Positions 36,109-45,719 are shown, counted from the first letter of the stretch. The stretch is DNA of 64,000 bases from Akkermansia muciniphila (GCA_945898055.1 CAMDGV010000004.1:1-64000), one strand, 5' to 3'. The notes: generated from the sequence alone by a model not told the origin. Numbers and translations: made by a program.

Positions 36109-37011
36109 ATGCGCGTCCGGTTGCTACTACCTCTTCTCCTGTGTTCCCTCTTCGTCACTGCTCGTGCTCAGGTAGAGATCCAATTGGAGTTTGATCAAAA
36201 TCAGTTCCTACCCCACGAAAAGACCGAACTCATTCTTCGGATGATTAACTACACCGGTGAACCGCTCCGACTCGGTGAACAACCGGGGTGGATCAGGTTC
36301 AGTGTCGAGAACATTGATGGGACAGTGGTCAATCGAATTGAGGATCTTGAGGAGACAGGCGCCTTTACTCTTAAGCCTTCGGCGAGGGGAACTCTCCGCT
36401 TTAATTTAGCCCCCCTTTTTAAACTAGACCAAATTGGCAGATATAGAGTTACCGCGACCGTGAACACCGGATCTCGCAACGAACATATCGTCAGTGCCCC
36501 CGTCGAATTTGAGATCATGAGCGGGGTGGTACTCTGGGAGCGTGAATTTGGATTTGCCGGTTCTCAAGGAACGCGACGGAAATACATGATTCAACAGGCG
36601 AACTACCTGAATCGCCCCCGCCTTTACGCGTCGGTAACCGATCCACTCGATGCTTCAGCATGCCGGGTTATTCGACTTGGAACGGTTGTTTCATTTAACC
36701 CCCCTTCCGACTTCATGCTCGACGCCACCAACCGACTGCACGTCATTCATCAAGTGGGTGCCGATGACTTTATTCATCACTGTATCGGCTCCCACGGGGA
36801 TGTCATAATTCGAAATATTTATGCCAATCGCTCGGGTCGCCCCTCACTCGGCATGAATGACGACGGAGAAGTCACCGTCATCCATGGTCGTCGAAAGCCG
36901 AATCCCGGCGATATCCCTTCACCGCCGTCCTCGAAAACAGTTTCTAATGCAACAACAACTGCTTCACCCGTTGTGCTACCGAAGGCGAAACCCGTTCCGC
37001 CCTCGCCTTAG
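36109..37011 (+). CDS. Secreted protein of unknown function
   Basis: The 300-residue protein has a clear signal peptide (MRVRLLLPLLLCSLFVTARA) and beta-rich sequence resembling an Ig-like/CARDB-type domain (ELILRMINYTGEPLRLGEQP, GRYRVTATVNTGS). The end is Pro/Ser/Thr-rich. No enzyme motif is seen. The last 65 bases overlap the next gene in another frame, pointing to coupled expression of two envelope proteins. Confidence 0.75.
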   Translation: MRVRLLLPLLLCSLFVTARAQVEIQLEFDQNQFLPHEKTELILRMINYTGEPLRLGEQPGWIRFSVENIDGTVVNRIEDLEETGAFTLKPSARGTLRFNLAPLFKLDQIGRYRVTATVNTGSRNEHIVSAPVEFEIMSGVVLWEREFGFAGSQGTRRKYMIQQANYLNRPRLYASVTDPLDASACRVIRLGTVVSFNPPSDFMLDATNRLHVIHQVGADDFIHHCIGSHGDVIIRNIYANRSGRPSLGMNDDGEVTVIHGRRKPNPGDIPSPPSSKTVSNATTTASPVVLPKAKPVPPSP

Positions 37012-38035
37012 AAAAGATTTTTACGATCTCTTTCTATACCTTCTACTGACTCTTATCTGCAGTCAGAACTCTTTCCTGTCGGCTTCAACGGTGTTCTATC
37101 TCCAGAACGGCGACCGAATTACCGGGGATATTATTTCTGAGAGAGCCGATAGCGTCTTGATCCGTTCACTCGCTGGAGAAATCTCCATCCCCTTAAACCA
37201 AATCGATCATCGGGAAAGTTCGCTGAAGAATTTAAGTAGTTCACTGAAACCACCTCTGATCCAACCCGTCGCAGGTGCCCAAAAGCAGGCTACCAACCCA
37301 GTTGCCGCGGTTACAGTGGTTCCCCTTGAATCACCGATCACTAATCACCTCACTCCGACTTGGTTTGCACCGCTCCTGACTAACTGGAGTGTCAGCCTTC
37401 AAATCGGGAGTGATCTCGGATTTGGAAATTCAGATCGCCAAAACTTTTATGCCAACGGGACTGCTCTACACCGCTGGGATCGAGTCCGTGAAGCCATCAC
37501 CTACACCGCCGCTTTCGGTCAATTACAGAACGTCGAATCAGCTAACCGAATGGAGGGAACCATCAAAACCGACATCGATTTGGGATCCAGGCGCCGAATC
37601 TACGCATTCAATTTGGCTGGGATTGGCTACGATGAAGTGCGTCGATTAGACCTTCAATATCAGGAGGGAGCTGGACTGGGCTACAAACTTATCCAACGTC
37701 CAAAACTAACGCTAAATACGGAAATCGGGACTCAATTTCAGCACTTCGACTTTGCTTCAACCGGCCAGGATCGGAGTCTGATTTCAGCTCGGTTCGGTGA
37801 GGATTTAGTCTGGGAAATTAACAAGAAACTGAAACTCCGACAGTCCTTTGCTTTTATGCCAAACTTTGCCGACTTCACCGATTTTCGGGCGCATTACTCA
37901 ATGAATTTTTCTTATCCACTGCTCGATCATACTTCAATCAATCTTAACCTAATTGATGACTACGACACCAATCCTGTCCAAGGTGTCAAAAATAACGACA
38001 TGACCGTGCAGACCACGATTGGCATCTCGTTTTAG
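36947..38035 (+). CDS. DUF481-type outer-membrane protein
   Basis: From ATG 36947 the protein of 362 residues has a hydrophobic export segment (FLYLLLTLICSQNSFLSAS) after a basic N-terminus. Next comes a small module with TVFYLQNGDRITGDIISE and VLIRSLAGEISIPLNQI, then a DUF481 (YdiY-like) beta-barrel with alternating strands such as REAITYTAAFGQLQNVESAN, PKLTLNTEIGTQFQHFDF and SINLNLIDDYDTNPVQGVKN, ending TTIGISF with a terminal Phe typical of outer-membrane barrels. The start is uncertain, as the frame is open upstream to 36857 inside the preceding gene. It is convergent with recF. Confidence 0.82.
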   Translation: MQQQLLHPLCYRRRNPFRPRLRKDFYDLFLYLLLTLICSQNSFLSASTVFYLQNGDRITGDIISERADSVLIRSLAGEISIPLNQIDHRESSLKNLSSSLKPPLIQPVAGAQKQATNPVAAVTVVPLESPITNHLTPTWFAPLLTNWSVSLQIGSDLGFGNSDRQNFYANGTALHRWDRVREAITYTAAFGQLQNVESANRMEGTIKTDIDLGSRRRIYAFNLAGIGYDEVRRLDLQYQEGAGLGYKLIQRPKLTLNTEIGTQFQHFDFASTGQDRSLISARFGEDLVWEINKKLKLRQSFAFMPNFADFTDFRAHYSMNFSYPLLDHTSINLNLIDDYDTNPVQGVKNNDMTVQTTIGISF

Positions 38036-38053
38036 AGACCGTGTAGCCTGTCG

Positions 38054-39130
38054 TTAGCGTGCCACAAGTTTTCCTTCCTGAACCGTCCAGCGAATTAAAT
38101 CCTGACTAAGTTCCCGTGGCCAATTCTCCTCGGTACAGGTCATAAAAACCTGCCCTCCCGACCGAAATACTTGGTTTAACAAAGGAACAAAGGCTGCACG
38201 GCGCTCAGCATCTAGTTCGCCCATCACGTCATCAATCAACAAAACCGGCGGCGAACCGTGTACCTCCGACAAATATTCAGCTTGGGCCAATTTTAAAGCG
38301 ACTGCCAGAGTTCGCTTCTGACCTTCACTGGTATATTGCAAGGCAGACCGGTCATTTACCTGAATCAGGAGATCATCCCGGTGGGGACCGACCACCGTCG
38401 TCCTCACTAGGCGTTCCCGAGCACGAGCATTAGCTAAGGCTACGGCAAGATCGCCACGGAACCCTGGCTGATACACTACAGACATATCATCCGCGTCGCC
38501 GGCCACGCGGCGGAAAGCAAATCGAACCAACGGAGCAATCCTTGGAACTAGGAGATTTCGTGCTTCCATCACAGCTGTCCCAGCCAAGACTAATTCCGCA
38601 GTAAACGCTTCTAATTCTGCCTCCGGCGGATTGACCTGCTTTAACAAAGCATTTCGCGACTTCAGGGACTTCGCAAACCGCAGCAACAAGACCAGATAAC
38701 CTGGGACCGTTTGCGAAAGGATTAAATCCAAAAACCGACGACGACCTTGGGATGAGCCTTTGACCAAATTTAAATCTTCAGAACAAAAAATAACCGCCCG
38801 CAAAATCCCTAAATATTCTGATAATCGCCGCACCGGGCGTTCATTGACCGAGAGCTTTCGTTCGCGAGGAGACCAGTAGGCTTTGATTTCCGAGACGCCT
38901 TGTCCGACCACCTGAGCTCCAACGAAATATCCCCTCGCTTCATGGCGAATCATTTGCGATCCACCCACTCCCCGAAAGGATCGAAGAGTGGCCATCAAAT
39001 AGAGGGCTTCAAGTATATTGGTCTTTCCTTGGGCATTATTTCCCAACAACAAATGGCAACCGGGGGAGAACTCGACATCTAACCGAGCGTAATTCCGAAA
39101 ATCCCTTAATTTCAAGCTAGCCACATGCAC
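38054..39130 (-). CDS. recF: DNA replication and repair protein RecF
   Basis: The 358-residue SMC-like ATPase assists RecA loading at gaps. It shows MHVASLKLRDFRNYARLDVE, Walker A LLLGNNAQGKTNILEALYLM (residues about 28-47), the signature region SEGQKRTLAVALKLAQAEYL, and Walker B PPVLLIDDVMGELDAERR. dnaA, dnaN and gyrB, its usual partners, are not beside it. It is divergent from thiL. Confidence 0.95.
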   Translation of the reverse strand: MHVASLKLRDFRNYARLDVEFSPGCHLLLGNNAQGKTNILEALYLMATLRSFRGVGGSQMIRHEARGYFVGAQVVGQGVSEIKAYWSPRERKLSVNERPVRRLSEYLGILRAVIFCSEDLNLVKGSSQGRRRFLDLILSQTVPGYLVLLLRFAKSLKSRNALLKQVNPPEAELEAFTAELVLAGTAVMEARNLLVPRIAPLVRFAFRRVAGDADDMSVVYQPGFRGDLAVALANARARERLVRTTVVGPHRDDLLIQVNDRSALQYTSEGQKRTLAVALKLAQAEYLSEVHGSPPVLLIDDVMGELDAERRAAFVPLLNQVFRSGGQVFMTCTEENWPRELSQDLIRWTVQEGKLVAR

Positions 39131-39297
39131 TGCCTTATTTTGGACCGTTCAACTTGGATTGTCGAACCGGTTCAGAAGGTCGATCGCATTCCCTTGAATG
39201 GAAAGCGATCTCGCCGACGCCCCCCTGCCCTGTCAACCTCCTCACCTCAAGATCCGCTGTGGGCACCGACTTCCAGTCTTGCCCGCCAACTCTTTCC

Positions 39298-40233
39298 ATG
39301 AACGAATTTGATCTCATCAGACGGCTTAAGCCGCTTCTCACCGTCACTTCATCGGTGGTGACCGGTGCCGGTGACGATTGTGCGGTGCTCGCAAATCCGG
39401 GTTCCGGACGAGAAATTCTGCTAAAAACCGACATCATCGTGGAGAACATCCACTTTACACCCACAACAGAACCGACACGTATCGGTCGAAAAGCCCTGGC
39501 AAGAGTCATCAGCGACATCGCCGCTATGGGCGGCGTTCCAACGGCCGCTGTGATAACTCTGGGATTGCCAGTAGACTTTGTCCCAGAGCGGATCGAGGCC
39601 ATTTATGCGGGAATGGCTGAGCTAGCCCGTCAGTACCATATCGCTCTCGTTGGAGGGGAAACATCACGATCTCCGGGCGTTTTCTTTATCAATATCGCCC
39701 TGACTGGTTGGATCGAAACGGGCCGCGCCATTCTCCGGTCTGGCGCTCAACTGGGCGATGCTCTCTTTGTCTCCGGTGAACTCGGTGGCTCGATCGAAGG
39801 TCATCATCTGGATTTCACTCCTCGGCTCGAGGAAGGACGCTGGCTCGCCGAACAAAGGACGGTCCATGCCATGATCGATTTAAGTGACGGTCTCGCGGGC
39901 GATCTTCCTCACCTCCTCGAATCGAGCGGAATACCGGGTGCAGAAATTCATGCTTCGGCACTGCCCATCCGCCGCGCTGCACGCCTGCGTGCGCGCAGTG
40001 CTGATACTGCAAAACCCGCAGTCGCAGCGGCGCTGACCGATGGCGAAGACTTCGAATTACTCCTCGCAGTGGCGCCGGCAAATGCCATCCGCCTTCTGGA
40101 CGGATGGAAATCTCAGTTTCCAAATGTTCGAATTTCCTGCATTGGCCGTTTAATCTCCCAGCCTGGAATCTTTTTGAGAAATGAACGCGGTTTGGTGCCG
40201 GTGACCGCGAAGGGATTTCAGCACTTTTCCTAA
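39298..40233 (+). CDS. thiL: Thiamine-monophosphate kinase
   Basis: ThiL phosphorylates thiamine monophosphate to the active diphosphate. The start at 39298 gives MNEFDLIRRLKPLL, the family's normal N-terminus; the frame is open further upstream. Motifs are GAGDDCAVL, LLKTDIIVENIHF, ALARVISDIAAMGGVPTAAV, LVGGETSRSPGVFFINIALT and MIDLSDGLAGDLPHLLE with metal-binding Asp residues. Its TAA overlaps the ATG of tsaE (TAATG). Confidence 0.95.
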   Translation: MNEFDLIRRLKPLLTVTSSVVTGAGDDCAVLANPGSGREILLKTDIIVENIHFTPTTEPTRIGRKALARVISDIAAMGGVPTAAVITLGLPVDFVPERIEAIYAGMAELARQYHIALVGGETSRSPGVFFINIALTGWIETGRAILRSGAQLGDALFVSGELGGSIEGHHLDFTPRLEEGRWLAEQRTVHAMIDLSDGLAGDLPHLLESSGIPGAEIHASALPIRRAARLRARSADTAKPAVAAALTDGEDFELLLAVAPANAIRLLDGWKSQFPNVRISCIGRLISQPGIFLRNERGLVPVTAKGFQHFS

Positions 40234-40661
40234 TGCCCCTCTTTTCCTCCCATTCTCCGACCGAGACCGAAGATTTTGGACAGCGTGTGGCCCAAATAGT
40301 TCACGCCGGCTGGGTCCTCGGCCTCGAGGGAGATCTAGGTGCCGGCAAGACAGCTTTTGTTCGAGGGCTCGTTCAAGGTCTAGGATCATCAGCACGAGTC
40401 CATTCCCCGACCTTCGCTCTCATCAATCAATACAGCGGCGGCCGTCTTCCGGTGGCGCATATCGACCTCTACCGACTTCATTCCTCGACTGATCTGCAGG
40501 AAGCTGGTTTGGAAGATTTCTTCCAACAACCGGAGATTCTTACCGTTGTCGAGTGGATATCGCGAGCAAACCTTGGATCTAGATCCAAGGTGTATTATCT
40601 AAACTTCCATTGGACTGGCGAAACAACCCGAGACATTGCCTATGATCTCCCTGGCCTTTGA
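40233..40661 (+). CDS. tsaE: tRNA threonylcarbamoyladenosine biosynthesis ATPase TsaE
   Basis: The 142-residue P-loop protein drives the TsaBD complex in t6A37 tRNA modification. It has Walker A LEGDLGAGKTAFVRGLVQGL (about residues 32-51), SPTFALINQYSG, and the AHIDLYRL and ILTVVEWISRA segments. It starts on the thiL stop and overlaps the start of tsaB by 20 bases. Confidence 0.95.
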   Translation: MPLFSSHSPTETEDFGQRVAQIVHAGWVLGLEGDLGAGKTAFVRGLVQGLGSSARVHSPTFALINQYSGGRLPVAHIDLYRLHSSTDLQEAGLEDFFQQPEILTVVEWISRANLGSRSKVYYLNFHWTGETTRDIAYDLPGL

Positions 40662-41325
40662 CTTCACCAGCAATCGGCGATCCATCGCGGTTGCTACTTC
40701 AACGCAACTTTTAGCGGAGGTCGTCCACGCTGAGACCCGCGAAACGCCTGCCTTTGCCTTGATCGACACGGTTTTGACCGAAGCGAGTGTGGACAGGTCC
40801 CAGATCCAGCGATTAATCATCGCCATCGGGCCCGGGAGCTATACCGGTATCCGTATCGCTATTTCCCTTGCTCAAGGCTGGCATCTAGCAACGGGAGTGG
40901 AGGTGGTTCCTATCGACACATTCGAAGCCCTTCGCCTCGCAGCGACTCGGGAAGCGCGTTTCCCCGCGCCGTGGACTTTTGCGATCGATGCTCAACGTCA
41001 TGAATTTGCCACCCGAACTTGGACGGGTAGTTATTGGGAAGCTCCTGTAAAATTGATCGAAGCAGCGCGTCTGGTTGAGATGCTAGCCAACGGCCAAGTT
41101 CTTCTCGGTCCCGAACTAGGGCGCTGGTTCCGAGGTTTAGGCGATTCCCATACCGGAGGTGCCTCGGCTGAAATGTGCGAACTTTATTCCTCTGCCCGCG
41201 ACACCTTCAATGCCGCAGTCGGCATTAATCCGGTTTCGCCTGAATTGCTGACCCCAATTTATCTCAGAAAATCTGAATTTGTTAAGTCAATCCCGTCGCG
41301 AGACCTTTCCGGAATTACGTTATAA
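40642..41325 (+). CDS. tsaB: tRNA threonylcarbamoyladenosine biosynthesis protein TsaB
   Basis: From ATG 40642 the protein of 227 residues has an ASKHA-fold N-terminal half with MISLAFDFTSNRRSIAVA, LTEASVDRSQIQRLIIAIGP and GSYTGIRIAISLAQGWHLAT, the TsaB signature. It is the scaffold that dimerises with TsaD. The 20-base overlap with tsaE supports coupled expression of the t6A genes; tsaD is not in this window. Confidence 0.93.
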   Translation: MISLAFDFTSNRRSIAVATSTQLLAEVVHAETRETPAFALIDTVLTEASVDRSQIQRLIIAIGPGSYTGIRIAISLAQGWHLATGVEVVPIDTFEALRLAATREARFPAPWTFAIDAQRHEFATRTWTGSYWEAPVKLIEAARLVEMLANGQVLLGPELGRWFRGLGDSHTGGASAEMCELYSSARDTFNAAVGINPVSPELLTPIYLRKSEFVKSIPSRDLSGITL

Positions 41326-41328
41326 ACT

Positions 41329-41724
41329 ATGCCTATTTTCTGGCAATGCGATCGCTGTACCGCCTGCTGCCGTTGGCCTGGGGAGGTGCGAGTTTCCGAA
41401 GAGCAAATGAACCAAATCGCCGGTCACCTAGGTATCTCGGTAGCCGCATTTATCAGAGACTACACCCGACTTACTGTGCAACGAGACGGCCTCGCCCTCA
41501 CCGATCAATCGGATGGATCTTGTGTTTTTCTAGACGGGCAAAATTGCCGCATACAAGCGGTCAAACCCCAACAATGTCGTGATTTTCCGAACCTCTGGAA
41601 TTTCCCTGGATTCGAGGAAATTTGCCGAGCTAAACCTCTAAATGTTCCTGCCGACCAGTGGCGCGAACGTATCAGAAATGCCACAGGAAAATCCGTTGAT
41701 CCATTCGATGTCTCGCCTTCATGA
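41329..41724 (+). CDS. YkgJ-type Cys-cluster protein
   Basis: The 131-residue protein has the CxxCxxCC motif at C7, C10, C13 and C14 (WQCDRCTACCRWPGEV) and later CVFLDGQNCRIQAVKPQQCR, typical of the YkgJ zinc/iron-chelating family (formerly UPF0153). It has no confirmed function. It follows tsaB by 3 bases and overlaps the next start (ATGA), so it belongs to the same transcript. Confidence 0.88.
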   Translation: MPIFWQCDRCTACCRWPGEVRVSEEQMNQIAGHLGISVAAFIRDYTRLTVQRDGLALTDQSDGSCVFLDGQNCRIQAVKPQQCRDFPNLWNFPGFEEICRAKPLNVPADQWRERIRNATGKSVDPFDVSPS

Positions 41725-42728
41725 CACGATTTATATATCTCTTCCCAATGATCCCATTTTTGCGCCCACTTACCTCGCTCGCGACCCTTTCTCTTTGTCT
41801 CAGTTCCCTCCTGTCGGCAGCAGACCTTCGCATTGGACTGATCGGACTCGACACCTCGCATGCAACGGCTTTCACCGAAATTCTCAATGATCCAAAATCA
41901 AAGGAGTATGTCCCGGGCGCACGGGTGGTTGCCGCTTTCCAAGGGGGAAGTGCTGACATCGAAACCAGTATTTCGCGAGTCGAAGGTTACACAAAAACCC
42001 TCAAGGAAAAATACGGAGTGAAGATTGTCGAAACAATTGCCGAGCTTTGTCGCGAAGTGGATGCGGTGATGTTACTGAGTGTCGACGGACGTCCTCATCT
42101 TGCTCAGGCGCGTCCGGTAATTGCAGCGCGCAAGCCACTCTACATTGATAAGCCCATGGCCGGTTCCCTGCGAGATGTGTTGGAGCTAGCGCGTTTAGCG
42201 AAAGAAGCTAAGGTGCCGCTCTTCAGTTCTTCATCCCTGAGGTTTAGTAAAGCCAATGCCGCCATTCGCTCTGGTTCAATTGGGACAGTCACCAATGCTT
42301 GGTGTGGCAGTCCCGCTAAAACCGAAAAAACCCATCCAGACCTGTTCTGGTACGGCATTCATGGCTGTGAGTCGCTCTTCGCTGTCATGGGCGAAGGATG
42401 CCTCTCCGCCCAACGTCAAAAAACAGCGACCGGCACGATCGAGACCGTAGGACGCTGGAAAGAAGGTAGAACTGGAATATTCCGCGAAATCGAAGGGTAC
42501 GGAGGCTCCGCATCAGGGACCATCGGCACGGCTGCAGCGGGGACGTTCGATGGGTATGCGCCGTTGGTAACTCAAGTGATTCATTTTTTTCAGTCGGGTC
42601 TAGTTCCCGTCCCAATCGAAGAAACCATTGAGCTATTCGCCTTTATGGAGGCCGACAACGAGAGCCGCATTCGTCAGGGTGCAGAAGTAACGCTCAAGGA
42701 AGTTCTGCTCCGTGCCACTCGACCCTAA
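41721..42728 (+). CDS. Exported Gfo/Idh/MocA-family oxidoreductase
   Basis: The 335-residue protein starts at 41721 or 41748 with an export signal (LTSLATLSLCLSSLLSAAD). A Rossmann-type N-terminus follows (LRIGLIGLDTSHATAFTEIL), then AVMLLSVDGRPHLAQARPVI, the family's KPLYIDKPMAGSL motif with its conserved Lys, and a C-terminal beta region. Family members use NAD(P) on sugars. The GLDTSHATAF form instead of GxGxxG is common in exported Verrucomicrobia/Planctomycetes members. It overlaps the preceding stop. Confidence 0.88.
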   Translation: MTRFIYLFPMIPFLRPLTSLATLSLCLSSLLSAADLRIGLIGLDTSHATAFTEILNDPKSKEYVPGARVVAAFQGGSADIETSISRVEGYTKTLKEKYGVKIVETIAELCREVDAVMLLSVDGRPHLAQARPVIAARKPLYIDKPMAGSLRDVLELARLAKEAKVPLFSSSSLRFSKANAAIRSGSIGTVTNAWCGSPAKTEKTHPDLFWYGIHGCESLFAVMGEGCLSAQRQKTATGTIETVGRWKEGRTGIFREIEGYGGSASGTIGTAAAGTFDGYAPLVTQVIHFFQSGLVPVPIEETIELFAFMEADNESRIRQGAEVTLKEVLLRATRP

Positions 42729-42863
42729 TTGAAAAGACACTCAGGCTTGCTCAGTGACCCGCAGAACGCTTTGCTTGTGGCGAGTCGATCCAAATCTGCC
42801 TCGAAACGATTAGAGAGACTCGGTGTTTCGAAGCCGACTTAATTGACCTTAATACTCCTGACC

Positions 42864-43262
42864 ATGAACACGCGCCAGACATCACGCCGCGCCCTGCGCC
42901 GCTCCGGTTTCACTCTCGTCGAAGTCATGATTGCCGTCATGATTGTCGGACTCCTCACTATGATCGCAGTACCCAACGTAAAGAAGTTTATGGAAACGGG
43001 AAAATACAACGCGATCCTCGCCAACTTAAAGGCAATTGAACTCGCCAAGACCACTTGGCAAAACGAATACCGAAAACCAGATACAGCTGAACCGTCCACC
43101 GAGGAACTCGCCCCTTACTTTCAAGGCGGTAAATTCCCAATGTCAGTCATGGGTGAGACCTATAATATCGGTAATTGCCTCGACGCAAGTCGTCCCACGG
43201 CCACTAGTCCAAACAAAATCCGCAATATCGAAGCGGGCGGGCATATTACTCTCAACGAATAA
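42864..43262 (+). CDS. Type IV pilin/pseudopilin-like protein
   Basis: The product of 132 residues from ATG 42864 has a short basic leader and the pilin signal GFTLVEVMIAVMIVGLLTMI (Gly/Phe cleavage, Glu5), then VPNVKKFMETGKYNAILANL. The C-terminal part is small with one Cys. It is shorter than the other prepilin-type proteins and closer to true type IV pilins; a pilT gene lies 2.5 kb further on, so a T4P-like machine exists in this organism. Confidence 0.85.
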   Translation: MNTRQTSRRALRRSGFTLVEVMIAVMIVGLLTMIAVPNVKKFMETGKYNAILANLKAIELAKTTWQNEYRKPDTAEPSTEELAPYFQGGKFPMSVMGETYNIGNCLDASRPTATSPNKIRNIEAGGHITLNE

Positions 43263-43348
43263 CCTGACTGCTCGCCTCGAAGGAGCCCAGACTTACGTTC
43301 TGGCTCCTCTTAGAGACACGCTAGTCCAGTTCGATCAAAAAGAGTAGC

Positions 43349-43384
43349 GGCCACAACGGCCACAACGGCCACCACGGCCACAAC
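43349..43384 (+). repeat. 9-bp tandem repeat, four copies
   Basis: GGCCACAAC is repeated four times head to tail, with one substitution in the third unit (GGCCACCAC). It lies between the pilin and hisS stops, in non-coding DNA. Confidence 0.85.
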
Positions 43385-43389
43385 GGAGC

Positions 43390-44640
43390 TTAAGCGGTCG
43401 CAGCAATGGCGGCCGACAGATCAAAAATCGTCTCCGAGCGATTGGAAATATTCTTCAATCGGACCTGTTTTGTTCCGTTAAGATCAGGTTCAACGCGTGC
43501 CGTAAAGCGCGCGGCTAATTCAACCGCTCGCTTGTATTGTTTGTCCGACTTGGCCGGCGTCAGACTGTACTCCACAACCCGTCCCGCATCCCTTAACGCT
43601 TGGACCAGAGCGAGAGAACTAGCTCGCAAGGACTCCTCTTCCACTAAGACCACGACGTCGACGCCAGCAGTAAACTTAGGAAGTTTTCCTCGGGCCTTCA
43701 GTAATTCCAGCAAAACCACATCTCCCATACCAAAACCGAGAGCAGGAAGATCCACCTTACCTTGGCTCAGTAGCTTAACTAACTGATCGTACCGACCTCC
43801 ACCCGCAATCGCGCGAAATTCTCCCTTACGATCAAAGGCCTCAAACACGACCCCTGTGTAATAAGCCAAACCGCGAATCACATAATAATCGACCTTCACA
43901 AAAGCCCCAAGGCCGCGCGCCTTCAAATTATCGAGGAGAATAGCCAATTCTGGCGTGGGTTCACCCGCACGAATGAAGTCTTGAACCGCAGCGTACTCAA
44001 TTCCGAGCAACTTCAACTTTGCCGATGAAACCTCCGGAAGCTCTCGCTCTACCTTATCGATCACTTGGTAAAACTCATATTCCTGATCAGATCTACCGTT
44101 GTTTAAGGCAAAGAAACGCTGCCAAGCCTGCCGACTGCTCAATCGAATAACAAAGTCGTCTTCCGTCAATCCCAGCGCCCTCAGAGTATCGATTAGTAAG
44201 GCCACGATCTCTGCATCCGCTCCGGGATCTGCTTCACCAAAAATATCGCAATTTAACTGGAAATGTTCGCGTAAACGACCTTTCTGCTGTTTTTCGTAAC
44301 GGAAGAGTTGAGGAATAGAAAACCACTTAATCGGCTTTTTATAAGCGCGCTCGGCCGCAGCGACCATCCGAGCCACGGTTGGAGTCATCTCGGGACGCAT
44401 CGATACGGCCCGCTCGCCCTTGTCTACGAAATTAAATAACTGCCCCACGATCTCCGCTCCGGACTTGGCCGTGTACAAATCCAAAGGCTCCAGCGGAGGA
44501 CCATCAAATTCTCGAAAACCATAACGGCGCGCTGTCGCCCGCCAAGTATCAAAAATATGTTGTCGCGCATCGGCAGACCAAGCGTCCTTGTGCGGTAAAG
44601 GTTCAGGATAAAATTCACGGAAACCGGGTAGACACTCCAT
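43390..44640 (-). CDS. hisS: Histidyl-tRNA synthetase
   Basis: The 416-residue class II synthetase charges tRNA-His. It shows motif 1 region KDAWSADARQHIFDTWR, the histidine-binding segment RPEMTPTVARMV, motif 2 FRYEKQQKGRLREHFQLN, the histidine-specific RGLAYYTG and motif 3 GGGRYDQLVKLL, and a C-terminal anticodon-binding domain (VVVLVEEESLRASSLALVQA). The start at 44640 (MECLPGFREFYPEPL) is preferred, since the frame's upstream part to 44703 is not family-like. Confidence 0.96.
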   Translation of the reverse strand: MECLPGFREFYPEPLPHKDAWSADARQHIFDTWRATARRYGFREFDGPPLEPLDLYTAKSGAEIVGQLFNFVDKGERAVSMRPEMTPTVARMVAAAERAYKKPIKWFSIPQLFRYEKQQKGRLREHFQLNCDIFGEADPGADAEIVALLIDTLRALGLTEDDFVIRLSSRQAWQRFFALNNGRSDQEYEFYQVIDKVERELPEVSSAKLKLLGIEYAAVQDFIRAGEPTPELAILLDNLKARGLGAFVKVDYYVIRGLAYYTGVVFEAFDRKGEFRAIAGGGRYDQLVKLLSQGKVDLPALGFGMGDVVLLELLKARGKLPKFTAGVDVVVLVEEESLRASSLALVQALRDAGRVVEYSLTPAKSDKQYKRAVELAARFTARVEPDLNGTKQVRLKNISNRSETIFDLSAAIAATA

Positions 44641-44750
44641 AGGAACGACGATTGAACCCTTGCCGAGGTCTCCGCCGCAAGAAGCGGAATCAACTAAGTG
44701 CAAAAATCAGCCGTGGGATCTCTGACCCTCGAACCTTTGCCAGTCCACAA

Positions 44751-45704
44751 TTAACCGCTCACAGCCTGCACCGCTTCTAATCGAACCATGTTAGTCTCAA
44801 TTCGTGCTAAATAGGGGTTTTCACCGTCCGCTTCGGGCCATCTTAAAAAACGAAAAACACCCTCAAAATCACGCTCAATCTTTGGTATGACATAGTTCTT
44901 CCAAAATCTAGGAGTCTTCAACTTGAGATCTTCGACACTCAAAAAAGCTCCGACCGCTTGGCCTTGAAAATGTCTAGACTCCTCAAATTCTTCAAATAAC
45001 GCAGGTAATTTTTCCACGTAATCATCGGCTGCCATTTGCCCTAACAGATCCGCTGTACCGACCGAATAACCCGCAATGCGTTCTTCTTCTGAAGCAAAGC
45101 GGAGCGTTCTAATATCAACACCCATCGCCGTGCAACGAATCATGTTTTGCACAGCTTCAATTTTATCGATCAAAAAACCCTTAGCCCTCAGTAAATCAGA
45201 GGCGAAATCACAACTTCGCGAAACATGGACGTGGGTATATTTAGCTCCTGTACCAACCGGATCCGAGACCTTTTTCAAGTACCCTGTGTCGTGGAGAAGC
45301 ACCGCAATGATAGCTAATTCGAACGTCCGCCGACTTAATTCAGGTCGTTCACCCGACAAAGCACGCCCCCTCAGTAACTGGCTCAAGCAGAGGGTTCCCT
45401 GCAGCATATGCCCCAGATCATGATAAGAAGTATCGATCGGCAAATAGCCCAGCATCCGACCTTCAAATGCATCCATTAACCAACCAAACACGCGCGGCAC
45501 AAAATCAGGGGTAGCATCGGAAAATAAAGCCCGATAATCCTCCGAAATTTGAACCGCCACCTTCAATGGGTCCTTTGAATCTGCCCATGCAGTAAGTCTC
45601 ATCATCGCTTTTGATCCAGTATCCCCCAGTTTCAAGGCCCAAATAGGACCGGAAGTCAGGTTATTTAAATTTGCCTGCGAAGAACTCCCGAATCTCAAGC
45701 CCAA
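44751..45704 (-). CDS. HD-domain metal-dependent phosphohydrolase
   Basis: The 317-residue protein has HD motifs YHDLGHMLQG and AVLLHDTGYLKK plus HVHVSRSCDFAS and a later Asp in VGTADLLGQMA, fitting a metal-dependent phosphohydrolase. Substrate unknown. It starts 15 bases after pilT's stop in the same direction and may be a signalling partner of the retraction motor. No cyclic-di-GMP HD-GYP signature is seen. Confidence 0.78.
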   Translation of the reverse strand: MGLRFGSSSQANLNNLTSGPIWALKLGDTGSKAMMRLTAWADSKDPLKVAVQISEDYRALFSDATPDFVPRVFGWLMDAFEGRMLGYLPIDTSYHDLGHMLQGTLCLSQLLRGRALSGERPELSRRTFELAIIAVLLHDTGYLKKVSDPVGTGAKYTHVHVSRSCDFASDLLRAKGFLIDKIEAVQNMIRCTAMGVDIRTLRFASEEERIAGYSVGTADLLGQMAADDYVEKLPALFEEFEESRHFQGQAVGAFLSVEDLKLKTPRFWKNYVIPKIERDFEGVFRFLRWPEADGENPYLARIETNMVRLEAVQAVSG

Positions 45705-45719
45705 CCAAAAAATGAGATC

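Noticed and set aside
43349-43384. CRISPR-like array
   Set aside because: Units are contiguous 9-mers without spacers; no cas genes are present anywhere in the window.
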